Source: Streptomyces sp. NRRL S-87 (GTDB taxonomy: Bacteria; Actinomycetota; Actinomycetes; Streptomycetales; Streptomycetaceae). Taken from it: a DNA stretch of 64,000 nt. Within the stretch, counting starts at the first letter, position 1. Every line of letters begins with the position of its first letter. A model generated the notes under the pieces. It made no database searches. It saw nothing but the letters and a program-made list of their open reading frames with translations, and had not been told where the DNA came from. This document shows positions 62,858 to 64,000 of the stretch, in pieces. Position numbers and translations under genes: made by a program. The DNA lies in assembly GCF_000719335.1 (NCBI RefSeq), contig NZ_JOGB01000004.1, forward strand, positions 1-64,000, read 5' to 3'.

Positions 62858-64000
62858 ATGACCGGTACGGGGGAGCAGCAGGTGGGGGCGGGGCGGGACG
62901 GGCCCCTGTGGTGGGGGCGGCGGCGGAGTGCCGTGCTGGACGTCGGGCTCGGCGTCGTGTCCGCGCTGGAGTGCGGGCTGGAGGGGGTGGCCTTCGCGGG
63001 GGAGGCGGGGCTGCCGGTTCCGGTGGGGGTGGTGTTCGGGCTGCTGGTGGGCGCGACGCTGGTGCTGCGCCGGCGGTGGCCGGTGGCGGTGGTGCTGGTG
63101 GCCGTGGCGACGACGCCGGCGGCGATGGGCTTCCTGCTGGCGGTGGTCGGGCTGTACACGCTGGCGGCGTCGGAGGTGCCGCGCCGGATCACGGGTCTGC
63201 TGGCGTCGATGTCGCTGGTGGCGACGTTCGTGGTGACGTACGTGCGCATGCAGGGCGCGGTGGAGGCGGACCGGTGGTACGTCCCGGTCGTCTCGCTGTT
63301 CATGGCGGTGGCGCTGACCGCCCCGCCGGTGCTGCTCGGTCTGTACGTGGGGGCGCGGCGGCGGCTGATGGAGAGCCTGCACGAGCGCGCGGACTCGTTG
63401 GAGCGGGAGCTGTCGCTGCTCGCGGAGCGGGCGGAGGAGCGGGCGGAGTGGGCGCGCCGTGAGGAGCGGACCCGGATCGCGCGGGAGATGCACGACGTGG
63501 TGGCGCACCGGGTGTCGTTGATGGTGGTGCACGCGGCGGCGCTGCAGGCGGTGGTGGGGAAGGACCCGGAGACGGCGGTGCGGAACGCGGCGCTGGTGGG
63601 TGACATGGGTCGGCAGGCGCTGACGGAGCTGCGGGAGATGCTCGGGGTGTTGCGGTCGACGGAGTCGGTGGTGCGGTCGGCGGCGGTGCCGTCGCCTGTG
63701 CCGGTGGTGGCGGCCGTGCCGGTCGTGGGGGTCGGGCCGGTGGGGGAGGAGGGGCCGTCGCTGGGGGCGCTGGAGGCGCTGGTGGGGCAGTCGCGGGCGG
63801 CGGGGATGGTGGTGGAGCTGGAGGTGCACGGGTCGGTGCGGTCGTATCCGCCGGAGGTGGAGCAGACGGCGTACCGGGTGGTGCAGGAGGCGCTGACCAA
63901 CTGCCACAAGCACGCGCCGGGGGCGCGGGTGCGGGTGCGGTTGGCGCACCGGGAGCAGGAGGTGGCGATGCAGGTGGAGAACGGTCCTTCGGACGCTGCC
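62858..64000 (+). CDS. NarL-type sensor histidine kinase, truncated by window end
   Basis: First 381 residues of a sensor kinase. An N-terminal block of about four to five membrane helices (LPVPVGVVFGLLVGATLVL, VAVVLVAVATTPAAMGFLLAVV, WYVPVVSLFMAVALTAPPVLLGLYVG) is followed by a coiled segment and the HisKA_3 domain with RTRIAREMHDVVAHRVSLMVVHAAAL (phospho-His212) and the N box in YRVVQEALTNCHKHAPGA. The ATP-lid part lies outside. The response regulator partner is presumably beyond the edge. Codon use favours GGG, GTG and CGG rather than the GGC, GTC and CGC of neighbouring genes, and the coding strand is G-rich, which sets this gene apart. Confidence 0.9.
   Translation, partial: MTGTGEQQVGAGRDGPLWWGRRRSAVLDVGLGVVSALECGLEGVAFAGEAGLPVPVGVVFGLLVGATLVLRRRWPVAVVLVAVATTPAAMGFLLAVVGLYTLAASEVPRRITGLLASMSLVATFVVTYVRMQGAVEADRWYVPVVSLFMAVALTAPPVLLGLYVGARRRLMESLHERADSLERELSLLAERAEERAEWARREERTRIAREMHDVVAHRVSLMVVHAAALQAVVGKDPETAVRNAALVGDMGRQALTELREMLGVLRSTESVVRSAAVPSPVPVVAAVPVVGVGPVGEEGPSLGALEALVGQSRAAGMVVELEVHGSVRSYPPEVEQTAYRVVQEALTNCHKHAPGARVRVRLAHREQEVAMQVENGPSDAA

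Overview
The window is a contiguous piece of a Streptomyces chromosome. Base composition is strongly G+C-rich, almost every codon ends in G or C, GTG and TTG starts are common, neighbouring genes overlap by GTGA/ATGA, and several genes are actinomycete or Streptomyces hallmarks (sepX, an ssgE-type SsgA-like gene, a resuscitation-promoting factor, protein O-mannosyltransferase). Gene content and order look like a core-chromosome arm. There is no prophage, integrase, IS element or CRISPR array. The left end cuts galU and the right end cuts a sensor-kinase gene.

Left part (1-17.9 kb): the 3' end of galU, molybdenum-cofactor genes (moeA, moaC, mog), a GNAT acetyltransferase, the divisome gene sepX, and tRNA-Ala(CGC) followed by a strong hairpin. 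Then come a second GNAT protein, exonuclease III, and a MerR regulator divergent from a three-gene oxidation operon (Baeyer-Villiger-type monooxygenase, alpha/beta hydrolase, SDR). A large tricorn-type S41 protease follows. It is divergent from a TetR gene whose leader carries two matching operators; TetR is followed by an MMPL exporter.

Middle (17.9-41.5 kb): an ssgE-like sporulation gene is divergent from an ECF metal transporter (cbiM/nikM with PDGLE domain, cbiQ, cbiO). The promoter region between them holds a textbook Nur-type box, which points to nickel as substrate. A 20-bp tandem repeat grows out of the cbiO stop codon. Next are a serine hydrolase, a MecA_N-type penicillin-binding protein, the Pmt mannosyltransferase, rsmI, a CxxC-CxxC protein, tatD, an RpfB-type lytic enzyme, rsmA, ispE, an acyltransferase, an ABC-F ATPase, two tandem paralogous membrane-anchored beta-propeller proteins, an atypical LuxR regulator and galE.

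Right part (41.5-64 kb): a second LuxR response regulator overlaps a MarR gene tail to tail. MarR is divergent from a trans-aconitate methyltransferase-like gene and a VOC protein across a clear dyad. A tandem array of four secreted FG-GAP/VCBS propeller proteins follows; each start codon is preceded at the same distance by the same small dyad that contains the Shine-Dalgarno. Then a fatty-acid desaturase plus TetR operon with twin dyads, ppc with a very long hairpin and a 46-codon gene remnant, pth, rplY, prs, glmU, tRNA-Gln(UUG), a HTH plus possible LAGLIDADG-like protein of unusual composition, and a truncated histidine kinase.

Most of the region is housekeeping: cell wall precursors and cell wall enzymes (galU, glmU, galE, pbp, pmt, rpf), ribosome and tRNA maintenance (rsmI, rsmA, rplY, pth), and nucleotide or central metabolism (prs, ppc, ispE). 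The least explained parts are the four-gene FG-GAP array with its shared translation-start dyad, the two propeller paralogs, the paired dyads of the CTGAGTAC type, and the HTH-LAGLIDADG-like gene beside tRNA-Gln.
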